Positions 11,598-22,594 of a DNA stretch of 64,000 bases are shown here, in pieces. This stretch comes from Galerina marginata (Eukaryota; Basidiomycota; Agaricomycetes; Agaricales; Galerinaceae). The DNA lies in the NCBI GenBank assembly GCA_023014335.1, contig JAECYW010000009.1:2542001-2606000 (forward strand), read 5' to 3'. The translations under genes and the position numbers were made by a program. The stretch's first letter is position 1. Each line of letters opens with the position of its first letter. Under the pieces are notes generated by a model. That model was not told where the DNA came from and made no database searches. It saw nothing but the letters and a program-made list of their open reading frames with translations.

Positions 11598-11880
11598 CAC
11601 AGCCACAACACAAAAAAAAATTATTTGGCTTGTTATCAATATTAAACCTTACATTTATATTTAAAAGGCATTCCAAAGTTTAAAGTTTTTGATGTGTTTA
11701 TCCTTAGGATGTCAATTCTTCTGAGTTTGATTTCAAACCAACTATAAACAAAAGTATAACATTGAGGGATACAGAAAGTACTAGGAGAAGTTGAACAAGA
11801 TTTACAACCAGTATTATTTATTACTAGGATGCGGTGGAAGTGATCTAGAAGCATATAAATAGTCTATATATACAACTGAC

Positions 11881-13043
11881 GAGGGCTTTACCTTCCCCCA
11901 GATAAATCCAGTCCAGTCCACCTCAAGTCCAGTGGATTTTTACATACTCCAGGTGGACTCCACCTGGATTCCAGCTACTTTTTGAATGGCTGAAGTTGGC
12001 TGAAGTCTCTGCCAAATTATGTCATGGAGTCATCATGGAGTCCAGCTGGAGTCCAACCGGAGTTGAGGGTGAACAGGACATGGAATTGCACCTGGACTCA
12101 GGATTTCCACTGGACTAGTGGGTGGTTTCATGTATTATCCAACTGGAGTCCAGTTGATCCAGGTGGAGTACTTTATTTAGGATAGGCAGGATTCAGTGGA
12201 ATCTGGTGCCTAAAATATTATTTCTGATTGATTACATAAGATATGATGATGATCAATAATAACAAACAAATATAAATAATATTTTAAAAATAAAATAAAC
12301 ATAAAATCAAAAATATTTTTTTAAGACTCGCGTTTCGGCGAGTTTTTTGCACTTTTCTCGCCAAGGAATAAAGCTAGTCATGTGATTTTGATGGATGCAT
12401 AACTTTTAGAATGATCTCCATGGTTACTATTTTTGGAAAAAAGTTCCCACGGTATTTATATTTGGTGAATAAGCTTACAAATATTGGATATTTGTGATTA
12501 TTTATACATATTTGGAATCTCCTTGAAATTCCGAATCTGGTGATACCCTATTGACCCTGAATTGATTATAATATAGATACAATTTATATTATTTAATTAG
12601 AAGCAGGAGGAGTATATATAGCTATTGTTCTAGGGCCTAAGAAAGCCTCTGTGGTCTAGTGGTTAAAAGCTGTATGCTTTGGCTTATGTGACTAGAAGTC
12701 TTGGGTTCAATTCCTGCTGAATGTAAAATTTTGCAGTTTTGAAATTCTGACTAAGTCCATTCTGGTGAAGTTCACTCTGACCGGAAAATAGGTGGAGTCC
12801 ATGTGGAGTCTATATGGAATCCACCTGGACTCACTCCTGTCCAGGTCCTGTATTAAATGATAAATATGGACTTCACATGGACTTCACATGGAGTCTGGGT
12901 AGATCTGATCTGGACTTTCTATTGTCTGATCAGATTTCAATAGGACTCCATCAGGACTCCATCAGAACTCCAGTTGGACTCCACCGGAATATGATGGACT
13001 TTATGGAGTCCACCTGGACTATCTGGGGGAAGGTAAAGTACAG
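11881..13043. mobile_element. Non-autonomous TIR element with 8-bp target duplication
   Basis: The ends share CTTTACCTTCCCCCAGAT in inverted orientation (left at about 11886; right, complement, ends near 13038). The flanking 8-mers CAACTGAC at 11873-11880 and 13044-13051 are identical. The interior is a minisatellite of 'ggactccacctggattcc'-like words, mostly in inverted symmetry, with AT-rich DNA between. No transposase. The 8-bp duplication would fit hAT or KDZ; I cannot decide. Confidence 0.75.
12641..12722 (+). ncRNA. tRNA-like Pol III promoter relic (box A/box B)
   Basis: TGGTCTAGTGG fits the box A consensus and GGGTTCAATTCC fits box B, about 48 nt apart, as in a tRNA or a tRNA-derived SINE. 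The T-stem (TTGGG against CCTGC) has only partial pairing and I cannot fold a sound acceptor stem, so this is not a working tRNA. It sits inside the TIR element at 11881-13043. Confidence 0.35.
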
Positions 13044-13069
13044 CAACTGACATGAATCATGTTTAGTCA

Positions 13070-13415
13070 GTATTTAATTATATAAGCTATATATAAACCA
13101 TAGTAACCAGAACAAGAGCATCTAACCGACTGCAAAGTAAAGGAAATGATATTTAATCATGTTACTGACAAAACCTAACCTTAGTTTAGGTGTCCAGGAA
13201 CAAAAGCTAAAAATAGACCCTAGCAACGGACATCAGACAACCATTCCCATGGTCAGTAATGATTTTAACACTATTAGAAAAGTTTGTAGACTTTTAATTC
13301 AGGGTCGCTCACAAAAAATGAAGCAGTGGGAGAATTTCCAACCATCGCGTTAGGAATCATTTCCTTCTGCTATCGAGTGTAGAAAACGAGTTCTTTTACT
13401 ACGTAAGAACTCGTA
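13070..13415 (+). repeat. HE-B 3' terminal block
   Basis: About 340 bp shared with 36350-36685, including 'acaaaacctaacctta', 'ggtgtccaggaacaaaagct', 'cggacatcagacaacc' and 'attcagggtcg', then CTATCGAGTGTAG and the B-form terminal hairpin. The last ~100 bp align with the HE-A 3' end. It defines the B subfamily. Confidence 0.85.
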
Positions 13416-13416
13416 A

Positions 13417-14579
13417 CAGCCGCGATATTGTCCTTATCTCCCTGTACGCGGGGAGGTTCACTTTCAACATCATGGGTGTATACTCGGATGATCAGCACAT
13501 GGCGATCAAGCTTCTCGCTGAGAAAGCCAACTCTCTCCCCCCGCTTGTGTATATGGGCGGGGACTTCAACTGCCACTCGAGAGAGTGGGATCCTGACTGT
13601 CGCTCCCATGGGACGACGGCCATCTCTCTGCTGGACACAGCAGCTTCCGTTGGCCTCGAGCTTGCTATTCCTAGCAACCCAGGCCCGACCTTCATCTCGC
13701 ACAATCCGGATCTTCGACCTTCTGTCATCGATCTTGTGTTTGTTCCGCCGGACCAGGCTGTGTCTCTCACGACATGCCTGGAACCGGAACTGAAGATGAG
13801 ATCGGACCATGTCCCAATCTCTTCTTTTGTCTCGATCAGATCGTCCAGATCAGATGCTGGTAAACGAGCGATCCCCCTGGAAGTCCAGATGCGATATCGG
13901 GCTGCCATTATTTCAAAGATCGAGGGCCTGCCTGCCCTAGATCTTGTCTCCCCGGACTCCGTTGAGGCAGCGGCTAGCGCTGTTGCTAAGGCGTTCTCGG
14001 ACTCCTATGAGGAGTTTGCGGTCCGACGCTCCATTACGTCCCGCTCCACCCAATGGTGGACTCCGGAATGCACTGAATCCCTGGCCACCTATCGCGCGTC
14101 CCTCGAGGATGACGATTGGAGGTCATTCCGCAAACTCTGCAAGGAGACCAAGCGCAAGTTCTTCGATGAACGCATCGCGGACATTGCATACGCCAACAAG
14201 CGCCCCTGGGATCTCATGAACTGGGTCCAGAAGCGCGTGTTACCTGCATGCGAGGCTCTCTCTTATCAAGGGGCCCCGTGTATCTCTCTTGATTCCCTGT
14301 GGGACGCGCTCCATGGAACGTACAACTCGGCCTCTGGTCAGGCGCACGATCTATCTGACATTGACCGTATCCCTCCCATGCCAGTGAGGGAATGGCTCCC
14401 CTTTTCAATGTTCAAACTCACCGAGGCTCTCTCGGCGTGTTCGAGCAGATCCGCCCCGGGCCCTGACCACATTGGTTGGGATCACCTGAAGTGGTTCGTC
14501 TCCGAGTCGAAAAGCTCCGCTGCGACTTTCCTCCGGATCGCCAATGGGTGCCTCGAGCATTCCTATTGGCCCTCCTCGT
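13417..14579 (+). pseudogene. LINE ORF2, C-terminal endonuclease and start of reverse transcriptase
   Basis: This picks up in frame after the HE-B insertion (SRDIVLISLYAGRFTFNIMG). Endonuclease motifs are GDFNCHSREWD, DLVFVPP and SDHVPISSF (the catalytic Asp-His pair). A linker then contains RSTQWWTPEC and RKLCKETKRKFFDERIAD. The segment KLTEALSACSSRSAPGPDHIGWDHLKWF is the usual entrance to a LINE reverse transcriptase (motif 0/1 region). The frame breaks after codons P-S-S at the HE element starting at 14580 and resumes at 15854. Confidence 0.93.
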
Positions 14580-15852
14580 TACAAGTTCTTACGTAGTAAA
14601 AGAACTTGTTTTCCGGCCTGCATAGCAGGCAGAAAACATTCCTAACGCAATGGTTCGAAATTCTCCCACTCATACAGTGACCCTGCATGGTTTCTGTATC
14701 TCAGCCATTACTCAGCCAATTTTGATGATTTTGGTATCAAAAAATTCGTAAAAATCAGGGCTTTCATGTGGCATGGGTATCCAGGGACGATTCGGTCATG
14801 TGATCTGTTCACACGACCCAAAAAGCGGAAATTTGTGTGAATTTACACTTGAAGCAGATTTCAGTGAGCTAGATATGCTAAAATATGTTGCCCAGACCAA
14901 TCTAAAATAATGTACAAATATTTACATATGTTTTGCAATGATGTCATGGTGTCTAAATCTGGCAAACAGCCAGCTTAACTCAGTGAAAATCGCAAAATTG
15001 GTGTTAAACTGACTGGATAACCCATAAAAGGCATACCAAACAATGCAAAACATGACCAAATAGCTTCAATATGATGTAATAGATGCTTACATAATCAAAC
15101 TCACAACAGAACTCTGTGCAATTGCCTTGGAATCAGTTGATGCACCAAGTTAGACCAAAATATTCTCAGGGATATGTCATGTGATATGTGTGCACAGACC
15201 ATCTCTTAGGTAAAAAACATTATTAGTATTTTTATTTTATTTTAATGCCTTTAAAATCTCTCAATATAGCTTATTTACTGTGTTTTCAACAATATTCCGC
15301 ATTTGGTAAGTCACATAAAGATGTGACAATACGCATGTGACACCATCTTTTAGCCCTGATTTTTCTGATAATTACACATTTTGTTTCAAGGCAATCTGAT
15401 AAAAACTAAGCGACGTATAAATTAATCTTCTTATAAGTTTCTTATTGTAGTCTAATAATTAATCTTGTTACAAGTTCTTACGTAGTAAAAGAACTTGTTT
15501 TCCGGCCTGCATAGCAGGCAGAAAACATTCCTAACGCAATGGTTCGAAATTCTCCCACTCATACAGTGACCCTGCATGGTTTCTGTATCTCAGCCATTAC
15601 TCAGCCAATTTTGATGATTTTGGTATCAAAAAATTCGTAAAAATCAGGGCCTTCCTGGTCACGTGACCAGGCCGATTTAGGCTTGTTAGATCCGCCTCAT
15701 TTTTCTGCTTTTTTTGAGTATAAGATCATCCCAATAGCTTCAGAACTAAGCGGACTATGCATTATTTACTTATTTACCCTTTATTTATAGTTGGACTTAC
15801 CTTAAAAGTAAGAACTTGTTTTTGCCATGCGCAGCAATGGCCTCTGACCAAG
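14580..15852 (-). mobile_element. HE-A element, head plus one unit, in LINE ORF2
   Basis: Reverse orientation: unit 14580-15468 (889 bp), head 15469-15852 (384 bp). The flanking T at 14579 and T at 15853 (A on the element's strand) and restored frame (PSS-FKESKSVIIPKPGK) fix the borders. It includes the palindrome CCTGGTCACGTGACCAGG near 15655. Confidence 0.93.
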
Positions 15853-15853
15853 T

Positions 15854-16984
15854 TCAAGGAGAGCAAGTCGGTTATCATTCCGAAACCGGGCAAGCCCTCT
15901 TACGCCACCCCCAAGTCATTCAGGCCCATTGTGCTTTTGAATACTTTGGGGAAACTCATCGAGAAGATGATCTCGAACCGCATTCAGTTTGACGCGATCA
16001 AACATGATGTTTTCCATCCGAATCAGGTTGGGGGCGTTCGGCAGCGCTCCACTGAGGATGCTGGCCTCTACCTCACTCACATTGTGCGTGCGGGGTGGGC
16101 TAAGGGACTTAAAACGAGCGTCTTGGCGTTCGATCTGGCCCAATTCTTCCCCTCAATAAATCATGATGTTTTATTGGCGGTTCTCTCCCGGTTAGGTTTT
16201 CCACCGAACGTGGTGAAATTCTTCGCCTCATATCTCGTTGGGCGTCACACGCAGTATGCGTGGAACGCCTTCACATCTCCGCCTCGGTCTGCAGACGTAG
16301 GGGTAGGGCAGGGTTCTGCTCTCTCTCCCGTTCTGTCGGCATTGTGCTTGGTGCTGATCATGCGCCTCTTCGAGCTGCACCCGGATGCGTGCTGGCTCCT
16401 CTCGTATGTCGACGACGGTACGCTCATTGTGCAGTTGAAGTCGCTCGACCAGAATTGTTTGCTCCTCAAAAAAGCTTACAAGGTTATATTCGAACTTTTC
16501 ACTAAGTTCGCGCTCGTCCTCGAGCATGACAAGTCGGAGATTTATCACTTCGACAGGTCGTTCTCAGATTATAACCCTCCGATTGATCTGGGCTTTGCCC
16601 CATACACCGGAGCCACTCCCCTGAAGCCCAAGCCGTTCTGGCGATACTTGGGCTTCTTCTTTGATCGCAAGCTCACCTTCCATGAGCACGTTCGCTTCTA
16701 CTCGACCAAGGCATTCTCATCAGTTCAGGCTATGCAGATGCTTGGTTCGTCTACTAAGGGTCTGGAACCGCACTCCAAGCGGCTTCTGTACCGTTCCTGC
16801 GTGGTGCCCATAGCTACCTATGGGTTCCGCTTATGGTACTTCGATGGCGCTAAATGTAAGGGCGCCGTGAAGCTATTGAGCCAGATGCAGCGCAAGGCTG
16901 CTCTCTGGATTACAGGGGCGTTTTCGACGTCCCCAGGCCCAGGTGTGGAGGCCCTCGCGGGTCTCCTCCCTATTCACATTCTCC
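15854..16984 (+). pseudogene. LINE ORF2, reverse transcriptase core
   Basis: Reverse transcriptase motifs in order: FRPIVLLNTLGKLIEKMI, AFDLAQFFPSINHDVL (catalytic Asp), GVGQGSALSPVLSALCL, LSYVDDGTLIVQ (the YVDD active site), DKSEIYHF and FWRYLGFFFDRKLTFHEHV, followed by a thumb/connection region (SKRLLYRSCVVPIATYGF, KLLSQMQRKAALWITGAF). It ends at LLPIHIL, where the KDZ transposon enters with the 8-bp duplication CATTCTCC (16977-16984 and 27480-27487). Without the KDZ element the frame runs LLPIHIL-LDRMAALGILR. All catalytic residues look intact. Confidence 0.95.
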
Positions 16985-17179
16985 CACCAGTAGCTACCAC
17001 AGTATATAATATACTATAGGTAAGTGCCTGCACATCCATTTGGTCACAGCCAAGGTTGTCAATGATATGAAATGCACTGGGAAATAATATGAAACCTGTG
17101 TTAATATGGCCTAGTACCACGTTATCTCTACCCAAGCCTTGTGTTATTGCTATGTCATTACCATCTAGGTCTATGTTAA

Positions 17180-17645
17180 TGCCCCCAGGGCTATATTTCT
17201 TTGCTTGCTCAGGCTGGTGTTTTATCCATGTTAATGCCTTCCAGGCTCTTATTTTATTGCTTGCCTAGGCCGGTGTTTTTCCCATTTCATTGCCTCCCAG
17301 CCTGCTATTTTATTGCTTGCCTAGGCCGGTGTTTTAGCCATTTCATTGCCTCCCAGCCTGCTATTTTATTGCTTGCCTAGGCCGGTGTTTTAGCTATGTT
17401 AATACCCCCCAGGCTGGTATTTCTTTGCTTGCCTGGGCCGGTGTTTTTCCCATTTCATTGCCTCCCAGGCTGTTATTTTATTGCTTGCCTGGGCTGGTGT
17501 TTTAGCTATGTTAATACCCCCAGGCTGGTATTTCTTTACTTGCCTAGGCCGGAGTTTTTCCCATTTCATTGCCTCCCAGGCTGATACTTTACTCCCTGCC
17601 TGAGCCGATGTTTTAGCTATGTTATTGCCCAGGCTGATATCAATA
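17180..17645. repeat. KDZ left subterminal minisatellite
   Basis: About eight imperfect copies of a ~54-bp unit built from 'ttgcttgcctaggccggtgtttt', 'cccatttcattgcctcccag' and 'cctgctatttta'. They are the inverted counterpart of 26520-27300. Subterminal repeats of this kind are typical transposase-binding zones in large DNA transposons. The stretch 17646-18008 has no gene or repeat that I recognise. Confidence 0.85.
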
Positions 17646-18008
17646 ATCTTATCTTATCAACTTCTCTACGTTTTCTATATCCGGATTGGGATCAATGTTA
17701 TATATTCAAGCGGGGTCTACCTAAATCTATGTACTGGTCTACGTTCTACTGGGCATAAGTATCTATCAGTCTAGGACAAACGAATCATCTATATATTAAA
17801 AGATCTAATATGAGCAGGAAAGGCATTGATTAGGCATGGGAAAGTGGGCAGATAGAGTCAACGAGATAGCATGGGGGGTAATAAACGAATGATGTGACTG
17901 CATAAATGGAAAGGGTTCGTAAAGCTTGAAAGACACGTGGATTAGTTCGAGCGACGGCGGCTGTGTGGCAATAATCAACGAAAGGCAGGGTAGAATAGAA
18001 AAAAAAAC

Positions 18009-20612
18009 TTACGTCTTCCTCTGGGAGTCCTCGCCTTCAGTCGCACGAGCACGCTTGCGAGGCGGCGCGGATACCGTGGAGGTCATATTGCGCTTCATTT
18101 CCTGGATAACCCACGAAATATCGTCGACGAGGGCCCAGGCCTCAGCGTCGCGCTCAGCATCCTGTGCCCGAATCCACCAAGAAAGGGCAACGACGACCAC
18201 GTAGATGCCCGCGGTGCCTCCTTTTCTCAACGTTTGCCAGTTCTCGCCCCGCGAGAGGTCGCGCACGAGCTGTCCACCCTGGGTTCGCCAAGACGGTTGC
18301 ATTCCCATCCACCACTCCTTGAAGAGCTTGCCGTACGAGCTGACCTTGACTGGAGGTACGACGTCCTTCTTCTTACTCCTGATCCAGTCGGAGACTTGCT
18401 GTGGCCGGTGCTTGGTAGATAGATTCTTTGCATGTCGTCAGTTACTTTCAATAAATTGTAGAAGATGACTTACACCGAGCGGAGGTCCCCGTTTTTCGAA
18501 ATCGATGAACCCAGTTACCATATCCTGCCAAGCAACATCCCCGGAAACCCCACGAAGGTATTCCACCATCTGAGCAAGCCATGCCGGAATACCTTCGTCG
18601 CTGCGGGGTTCTAACGATGGCGAAACGGCTGTGGTCGCGTCTTGCATTACCGCATCTTGACTTTTCTCGACGGTGACTGCGTCTTTCATAGCCACGTCAT
18701 TAGGTTCCTCGACTGCCGTCCCTCCAACGCCGATGGATGAAGTTTCAGAGGCAGAGGTCGTCGTGGAGTCGCTGCCGGTGCCAGTCGACGTGAGGGTGGC
18801 AGTGTGAGAAGGCGGCAATGACATGGAGTCATCGTCGGTGCCAGTGGGCGTGTCAGAGGGAGCATCGGCGTTATGAGTGGCATTGGAAGTGACTGAGGGC
18901 GTGGTTACATCGCTAGATGCGGTGTTGGCAAGTTGGCTGTCGTTGGTGGTGGTTTCGTCGACGATGCTGGCCAGCTTCTCCGGCGTACTAGATACTGACT
19001 GTGATGACGAATAAGGTGAGGACTCGGCGTCGTTTCCAAGCTGCGAAGATTGACTCACGGCATTCGAAGGAGGTGGATCCACTGCGATTGAAGCGGAAGT
19101 CGATGCAACATCAGAGTCAGTCGGAATGCTGAAGAGACCGAGTGAGTGGAGAGTCACGAGGTCACAACAAACAAACGCACCTCTTATCTTTGTTCCTTAG
19201 TGACTCTCTTCGAACGACGTCGACTGGCTCGTCTGAATCTTCTTTCGCCTTCTTCGCCTTCGGCGCCTTTCGCTCCAATCCCCCAGCAATCGGCTCTTCT
19301 GGCATCGGATACTGTTCCTTTACTTCGGCAAGTCTACGTTGAAGATCAGCCATATTCCTTTTCTTATTTTCGAGGTATTCGCAGTACTTTGCCGACTTCG
19401 CTTGACTTTCTCTCGGCTCGCCGTCTGCCACGTTGCCCGCTTCGTTCGCTTTCTCGACCTTATCCGCGTTGACCTCGGTACCGGGGAGTCCTTCCTTGGT
19501 GTCGACCTCGCCTTCAGCGTCAGTCTCGCTAAGACTTCGAGCTTTACAGTCCTCTGCGGCTGGTACCGAGTAAGTCGTATTACTTATGATTTATGAAGAT
19601 AGTGCTTACAAAATGACGCATGAAGAAACCTCTCAAACGACAGAAGGTGTTCATCAAACTCCTTCCCAAGGTATTTTTCGTAATTCTCTCCTTTTTTGGT
19701 CTTTCCGGTATGTGATCTACATTCGAATGAGCATTAGTTGCAAAGAAGTGCTGAACATTTGGCTTACAGATAAGTCATGACCATCCCATCATGATCAGGA
19801 GCTGGACCTCCTGCCATGATTGTGATTTGCCAGCCCGTTTGCTCCATAAGCGAAGCACCAATGGCCGCAAGGGTATGTGGAAGCTTGTCGATTGCTCTGG
19901 GAAAAACGTGAGTTACTACTAATTTGCGCTCGGTCCACGATTCTAACTTACGCCTGATACGCAGTGTTCATTTCCATAGCCGAGTCGCCTTGGAAAGCGG
20001 TCTCCGATTTGCGAGCTATTCGGTATTCTTCGCACTTTTGCTTCATTTCTTCCGACTCATTCTTAAACTTCTCCCTTATGAATTCGACCATAAGTGTGAA
20101 TCTTTTCTTCGGTGGCGCCTCTCCTGGGTGGTCGGACTCCCACTCCTTTTTGTATCTGTCCCATTCCTGATCAACATAGGGCTTCCACTTCGTCTCGTAT
20201 GTCAACGCGTGATACGCTTGCCAGTCCTGAAGCATCTTCGGCTTAGGCTTAATCTTGAGGATGCCACTGCGGGCCACTGTGTCGGGAGCCAGACTACGTG
20301 TATTATTGTGGAACCATTCTCTCACACGCTGTGTAAGTTTCTCCGTCAACCACCTGTCCTATAAACTTCATAAAAGCATACCTGATCATATCTATCGCGT
20401 TTTTTCTTCGTAGCGAGTTCAGCGGTGGCAGCTCCCGCAATTTCCAGATTCGTGATAGGTGGGACCGGCCACTTTTCGCGAAAGTCTTTGAAGACACCGA
20501 CACAATACTCCCTCAACGCCGCGTTTCCCTTCTGTTTAGCTTCAAGGAACGCAGGTTTTCGTGACTCCAACCACTGCTTTTGTTCTGGAGTGGTCCAAGT
20601 AGGTCGTGTCAT
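18009..20612 (-). CDS. KDZ-associated accessory protein, 768 residues, seven exons
   Basis: Exons (minus strand): 20612-20382, 20340-19952, 19896-19768, 19716-19610, 19559-19181, 19128-18474, 18425-18009. They join without a stop into 768 residues; all introns are GT-AG and about 40-55 nt. The N-terminal region (MTRPTWTTPEQKQWLESRKP..., then LTQRVREWFHNNTR) is a small basic/aromatic module. The middle is charged with a coiled-coil-like stretch (NKKRNMADLQRRLAEVKEQY) and a long Ser/Thr/Asp-rich linker (~residues 420-600). The C-terminus has KVSSYGKLFKEWWMGMQPSWR and a GTAGIYVVVVALSWWIRAQ segment that could be a buried helix. From memory, proteins with this layout are common and multicopy in agaricomycete genomes. 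Function unknown; its place inside the KDZ termini suggests a DNA-binding or regulatory partner of the transposase. The splice choice at 20382/20340 is the least certain. Confidence 0.78.
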
Positions 20613-20905
20613 GGTTCTTCTATGTGCGGAGGATATTATGCGAAAGTAGGAAGAATAGTCCAGTTACGTGGCTGCAGGCCAAACCCTATGATTTTTATGT
20701 AAAATGCATATTGCCTGATCGCATTCTATTTGTTTTGCAGCGAACTGTTTGACCCCCCGAACTATTTGACCCCCCGACCCTTTTTATTTCGCAAACAAAC
20801 AAACATTGGCTTTCGTCTTTTCTTCCCAGATCGCAATGAGACGGAACGGTGAATACCAACGAATACTGGATTCCTTCGACAACTAATTTACATACAGACC
20901 TGCCA
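20613..20905. promoter_or_regulatory. Divergent intergenic region in the KDZ element
   Basis: These 293 bp separate the start codons of the minus-strand accessory gene and the plus-strand viroplasmin-domain gene. It is presumably a shared promoter. It contains a short direct repeat, 'gaccccccgaac' near 20751 and 'gaccccccgacc' near 20769. No TATA box is evident. Confidence 0.4.
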
Positions 20906-21776
20906 ATGACTCCCTCCAGAGCCTCGGCTAGTGCCACTTCGCCACCTCCAATCAATCGGAGTACCAGGCCCAGAACAACTCCAACTTCGTCTGCTCGTCG
21001 TCCAGAACTTGAAGGCCAAGTGGAACAGTCCGCCACGACTTCTCGTCGTCTTGTCCAGGTGTTAATCGATGCCGACCATCTTGACCAACTTCATGAAGTC
21101 TTTCGTCTCCTCGGCTTGCCAGCGCATCCCAGGATCATCGAATCACAGAATCTTCGGACCCTGCTTCGTCACCTCGGTCACTCGAACTTGAATACCGCCC
21201 AGCACACTCAACCTGAGTTTCACGATGCTCGCTTCGATGGGAGCGACCTAAATGTCGAGGTTCAGGACCTGGCCTCCGCATTCTCAGGTTTGTCGACGTC
21301 AGCAACTTCTTATCCCGGTCACCCGTTGCCTGCTGGAACTAACACAGCGGTCCCCGCCCTCTCGAACCTTGATGCGTCCGCCGGCCCATCTCCAGGACAC
21401 TTGCCAGCCGCACAGACCGCCCCGCACATGATGCGAAATGCCGCGGGCTCTGGTTCTTTGGCGTCGCCACATGGCTCTTCGAAAAAACTCAAATACTATG
21501 TTGTTGTCGCCGGCAAATGTACTGGGGTTTACTACGATGAATGGTAAGGCAGCAATTCTGTTTCCGTCCTTTTTTCTTCCTGCTCACATCTTGCTTTCAA
21601 GGATAAATGTCGAACATCTCGTCCACCAAGTTCCTGGGGCAGTTCACAAATCCTTTTCAACTTCCGAATTGGCGGAACAGTACTACAATGATGCCAAATT
21701 GCGCGGTAGGGTTAAATGTATTCGGAACCCGGGTGATGATGAGATTTACGGTCCCAGGAAATATGCAATCCAGTAG
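20906..21776 (+). CDS. KDZ-associated protein with C-terminal RNase H1 N-terminal-like (viroplasmin) domain
   Basis: Two exons, 20906-21543 and 21602-21776, give 270 residues. I take the ATG at 20906 (MTPSRASASATSPPP); the frame is open further upstream but without an earlier ATG. The first ~190 residues are low-complexity Ser/Pro/Thr with a short helical stretch (VLIDADHLDQLHEVFRLLGL). The C-terminal ~60 residues (KYYVVVAGKCTGVYYDEW, then VPGAVHKSFSTSELAEQYY across the intron) match the RNA:DNA-hybrid-binding domain of eukaryotic RNase H1 and caulimovirus protein VI, including the conserved Gly, Tyr-x-x-Trp, Val-x-Gly-Ala and Lys-Ser-Phe positions. There is no RNase H catalytic domain. Likely role: nucleic-acid-hybrid binding during KDZ movement or expression. 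The role is inference; the domain match is visible. Confidence 0.8.
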
Positions 21777-22594
21777 TTTAGTCGTTTTTTCGATAGGTTT
21801 ACGTAGTTCGTGAATCGGTAGTTGACTTTTGAGACCATGTTTGCAATATCAATACCCGTTCGTTGTGTTGCTTATGTCGCAGTGAATGAATATACTTCTC
21901 GCGTGGTTACCTTACCTTGTGGTGCAAATTTGTGTTAAGATTCCATGACAGCGCGCTTCATTTAGTATTGTACTTAGTGTGTCCTCTTTCTATCTGAATT
22001 TGTGTACCGAATACCTGCAAATTTGTATAGATTTGATAGAAGAAGGACAGAGAAGTGAGAATATGAGCTCTGTTCTTAAATAATTGGAGATTAGTACTGG
22101 GACCTGGAAGCTATAACAAAATACAGTCGACAATAGCCTACTGTCTACTAGATCTAGCCTTCATGTACCACTGGACTGTTGTCTCTGGTTATATAGTACA
22201 CCGTGTAGCGTAGTGCAGGACAATGATAGCTTTCGGGCAGTTGAGACTTGGTGATTTTTAAGACACGAGAGTTGAGAGAATCGGAAGTTGGGCAAAGTTG
22301 ACAGTAGGCATTCACTCGAATCCCTTACATTGGTTCTTCATATGTTGACTCAGACAATGTGCTACTTTCCTTGTACCTACTATTCAATCCACAAGTTGGC
22401 ATTCAATCCATATTTTCAGGGCTTGACCAGATGTAATCTTTGCACCGTCTCAGACCATCTACATTAATTAGCGCCTCGAAGGCTCAAACCTCTGATTTGC
22501 CGCACACCGGCCCGGTGGTACCCAGAGGTGTTTTTCGGCGCACTCTGTGTTATTCCTGCCATCGTGTTTCATTCCCCACTCCCATGTAACTCCC
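21777..22594. other. KDZ spacer without recognisable genes
   Basis: About 820 bp between the viroplasmin-domain gene and the transposase gene. It probably contains the 3' UTR of the first and the promoter of the second. I see no repeats, no long open frame and no clear regulatory motif. Confidence 0.6.

Larger units (their letters stand above)
8991..13415 (+). mobile_element. HE-B element (4.4 kb) with secondary insertions, in LINE ORF2
   Basis: The 5' end is CTTGTTAAGAGGCCATTG, followed by the B form of the subterminal motif, ACGAGTTCTT (9024-9033). The 3' end is the B form of the hairpin, with arms ACGAGTTCTT and AAGAACTCGT. Flanking A at 8990 and 13416; deletion restores ORF2. No gene is visible inside. 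The interior holds a hAT-like MITE (9210-9812), a ~165-bp tandem repeat (9960-10500), a set of perfect palindromes (11163-11597), another inverted-repeat element (11881-13043) and a 3' block (13070-13415) shared with 36350-36685. It looks like a gutted member of a larger element. Confidence 0.85.

Noticed and set aside
8991..13415. HE elements as ordinary Helitrons
   Set aside because: The 5' end is not TC, the 3' end is not CTRR, and the target is A followed by any base, not A/T. A rolling-circle relative is still possible.
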